From Dichotomocladium elegans (lineage: Eukaryota; Mucoromycota; Mucoromycetes; Mucorales; Lichtheimiaceae): a DNA stretch of 64,000 nt. The stretch's first letter is position 1, and the number at the start of each line of letters is the position of its first letter. Of this stretch, positions 61,985-64,000 are shown piece after piece. Location: positions 372,001 to 436,000 of the forward strand of contig JAIXMN010000013.1 in NCBI GenBank assembly GCA_025716815.1, given 5' to 3'. The notes under the pieces were generated by a model. That model worked only from the letters and a program-made list of their open reading frames with translations. It was not told where the DNA came from and made no database searches. Both the position numbers and the translations under genes were made by a program.

Positions 61985-63860
61985 AATAAATGTCGTAAAC
62001 AAGATAAAAAAAAAATGTGGTAAAAAGATTTCGCATCCATGGATTAAAAACCTGTTAGTCAACAGAAAAATACTACTCCTCCATACGCTTTAACTTACAC
62101 TCAAGGGCCCCGAAGACACAGGATAACTCCTGGGTAGTCCCGGCGATAACCGGGACGGAGAGACAGGAGGAGAGAGCCAGCACACCAGAAGAGACAGGCG
62201 GCGGCGGAGGGAAGGAGCGTAAGGGTGTTCAGGAACTCCTCTCTTCCATGGCTCATCAAGCACGGGTACGATTGGTTAATCTATAAAGGACAGTGTTGCA
62301 ATAATCATACCGGATAAGACCATGGAAGAGAGGGTCGGGATGAAGTCGATGGAGAAAGGAGATTTCTCAATTGTCCATTATTTATGGAAAATCAAAGAGG
62401 AGCAGAAGAAACTCTTTGTGATAAACGATGCTGCAGTAGATACAGTAGCAATTAACCAAGTACATATGAGAATGATAAACGAGACCATCGAAATCGCTCA
62501 GCTTTAAGCTGTTGGATGCCTCGCTGATCTGTGTTATCAACGTCTCGCTTTCCAAGAAGCTATTGCATTTAACTTTGCCCTTGACCACTGACCAAGACTG
62601 CTCAATAGAATTGAGTTCAGGCGAGTATGGTGGAAGATAAGCATAACGATATCCCCGAGACTCGATGTATTCAGAAATATCCAGAGTCGTATGGACAGGT
62701 GCATTATTCATTACCAACTAATGGCCCTTCATATGATCATACTTATCCATCTCGTCCATTGTTGCCTTAAGGAAGCTGAGATGATGTTCAGTTGCAGTTC
62801 CTCTGCTCGCAACTTCAGATTGACCTGCCCTCTTCTTTTCTTGATTGGTGGCTGCGGGAGTCTCAAGCTACATTGAATGATGCCTGGTGCTGAGATTGCT
62901 CCCACGATTGTGGCTGTCTTTGGTACTGTAACCACTGCAGGGGCCCTTTTCTTGGACCACACCATGATGCATTTCATGTTAATATGGAATCCATACTCAT
63001 CAAAGAAAAAACGCAGCTTTTGAAGTCCATGTCGGTCCTACCCCATCTGCATACTCAGTCGAGGCACTGCTCTTGGATCTTCGCAGCATTATTCCTGTCT
63101 ATAGGCTGAAACCGAACCATTTCTAATGACAGGTTGCATACGTTTTCATAAATCGATGGAACGTCGTTCTAGATGCTTGGAGACACTCAAATCGTTGGAG
63201 CAGCTACTCTAGAACAATGGATGGATCTCCATCTACGCATTCTAAAAGAATGCGTTTATGCTCTTCATTGAGAATACGCGAACGGTCCCCCTGTGTTAGT
63301 TTCTTAAAGATGCTGTCAGGGTCCTTCTTGTACTGTAATGCCCATCGCTGGGCTGAACGAATATGGAGACTTAGCAGCTGACGCACTCAAGATCTTTTCA
63401 AGCATCCGTTTGAAAAATCTGACCTTGTCTTGGTCAGTTTATGCTGTGTAGCTGCACTTGATCCCAGCTTCTTTCATCCGAATGCCTGTATCCTTTGGCT
63501 GGGGAATGCGTGTGGGAGTAAGCTCAGGGTTATCTTTGCACAATATGCTACGCAGATATTCAGTGTGAGAACAAACGGATTGAAGTGAGTACATTTCCTC
63601 ATCAATGGCCATAGTCCATAGGTTCAAGACAGCCACGCTCATCAACGACATGACCTTGGCCATTTTGGTAGAAAATTAGGTTGCCCGTTTCAGAATGTCA
63701 AAGTGTATAAAAGAGAAAGCTTCTTTTTTTGTGCGACATCTTTCCGTGTATGTGTGTGACATTCGATTTGTCATCACGCATAAAGATTTCTGGGCAAAAT
63801 GCGATTTGTATTTTTGCGATCCTGCGACTTTGATAAAGAGTGTATAACACGTCCGCTCCA
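61985..63860 (-). mobile_element. Tc1/mariner-like transposon relic (DD34E transposase), right copy
   Basis: Minus-strand fragments of one transposase: an N-terminal helix-turn-helix region (SLHIRSAQRWALQYKKDPDS with KKLTQGDRSRILNEEHKRIL, 63386-63204), FDEYGFHINMK with the first Asp (about 62,990), WSKKRAPAVVTVPK, VMNNAPVHTTLDISEYI (about 62,715), and LPPYSPELNSIEQSW with WSVVKGKVK. The last catalytic Glu is present, but the second catalytic Asp (DNAP in the left copy) is Asn here, and frames are broken. A TGTCGYA-like end motif lies near 61,989 and inverted near 63,735. Sequence shared with the left copy continues to about 63,860. The right-hand rest of the window is unassigned. Confidence 0.8.
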
Positions 63861-64000
63861 TGAGAGTCGCATGCCATTATGTTCGATATATATAAAATTA
63901 ATTCAATACATGCTACGGCTATAAGAAGACCGATGTTGAGGCCGCCCGAGGCGCCTCAATGCGATCGAATTTTCCAGGTATAGAAATGAAATAATCATCG
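63861..64000. other. Right end of window, nothing recognised
   Basis: Short AT-rich stretch after the last sequence shared with the other Tc1-like copy. Confidence 0.4.

Noticed and set aside
61156..61989. 277-codon plus-strand frame over the end of the PFK flank and the CsbD-like gene
   Set aside because: Overlaps the better frame 61512-61889, runs through low-complexity repeats and has no domain.

Overview
The window is nuclear DNA of a filamentous fungus, most likely an early-diverging (Mucoromycota, probably Mucorales) species. The evidence is many introns of about 50-70 nt with GTAAGT-like donors, moderate AT content, and a protein set typical of that group: a short secreted GH13 alpha-amylase without a starch-binding domain, a cofactor-independent phosphoglycerate mutase, a fungal phosphofructokinase with an N-terminal VOC-like extension, and TVP18. 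The genus is an inference. I saw no bacterial, viral, CRISPR, rRNA or convincing tRNA sequence.

Layout: 1-2.6 kb holds the 5' part of an ABCC (MRP/YCF1-type) transporter running off the left edge. From 2.6 to 8.8 kb lie transposon debris (a decayed Helitron/PIF1-type helicase with a recognisable 3' end, and a Tc1-like relic) and a pyrimidine-rich stretch. From 8.8 to 18 kb there are four genes: PRP22/DHX8 splicing helicase, iPGM, Mediator subunit 8 and a probable Nsl1/Mis14-like kinetochore protein. From 18 to 21.6 kb there is little except a decayed PIF/Harbinger-like pair. From 21.7 to 28.3 kb are the RNA polymerase III second-largest subunit (15 exons, two GC-AG introns) and a vacuolar Ca2+/H+ exchanger. 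From 28.5 to 35 kb lie a Tc1-like relic, an ankyrin-repeat gene and a second transposase relic. A membrane-anchored LEA2-like protein is at 35.5-36.6 kb and the alpha-amylase at 40.0-41.5 kb. From 41.5 to 48.5 kb the DNA is gene-poor, with an irregular minisatellite and a decayed coiled-coil frame.

From 48.5 to 61.9 kb the window is gene-dense: alpha-arrestin with a PPxY motif, HAL/NPR-type kinase, TVP18, LYAR-type zinc-finger protein, FCF1, MAK16, phosphofructokinase and a CsbD-like small protein. A third Tc1-like copy fills the right end.

Functional links: LYAR, FCF1 and MAK16 are adjacent and all concern ribosome biogenesis, and FCF1/MAK16 share one divergent intergenic region. The alpha-arrestin and HAL/NPR kinase are adjacent and belong to families that regulate plasma-membrane transporters in yeasts. 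iPGM and PFK are both glycolytic but 45 kb apart. I found no convincing new system. The most unusual observations are GC-AG introns deduced from phase and homology, a start-codon-only exon in FCF1, same-orientation Tc1 relics with different catalytic damage, and some foldback/Z-DNA-type structures.
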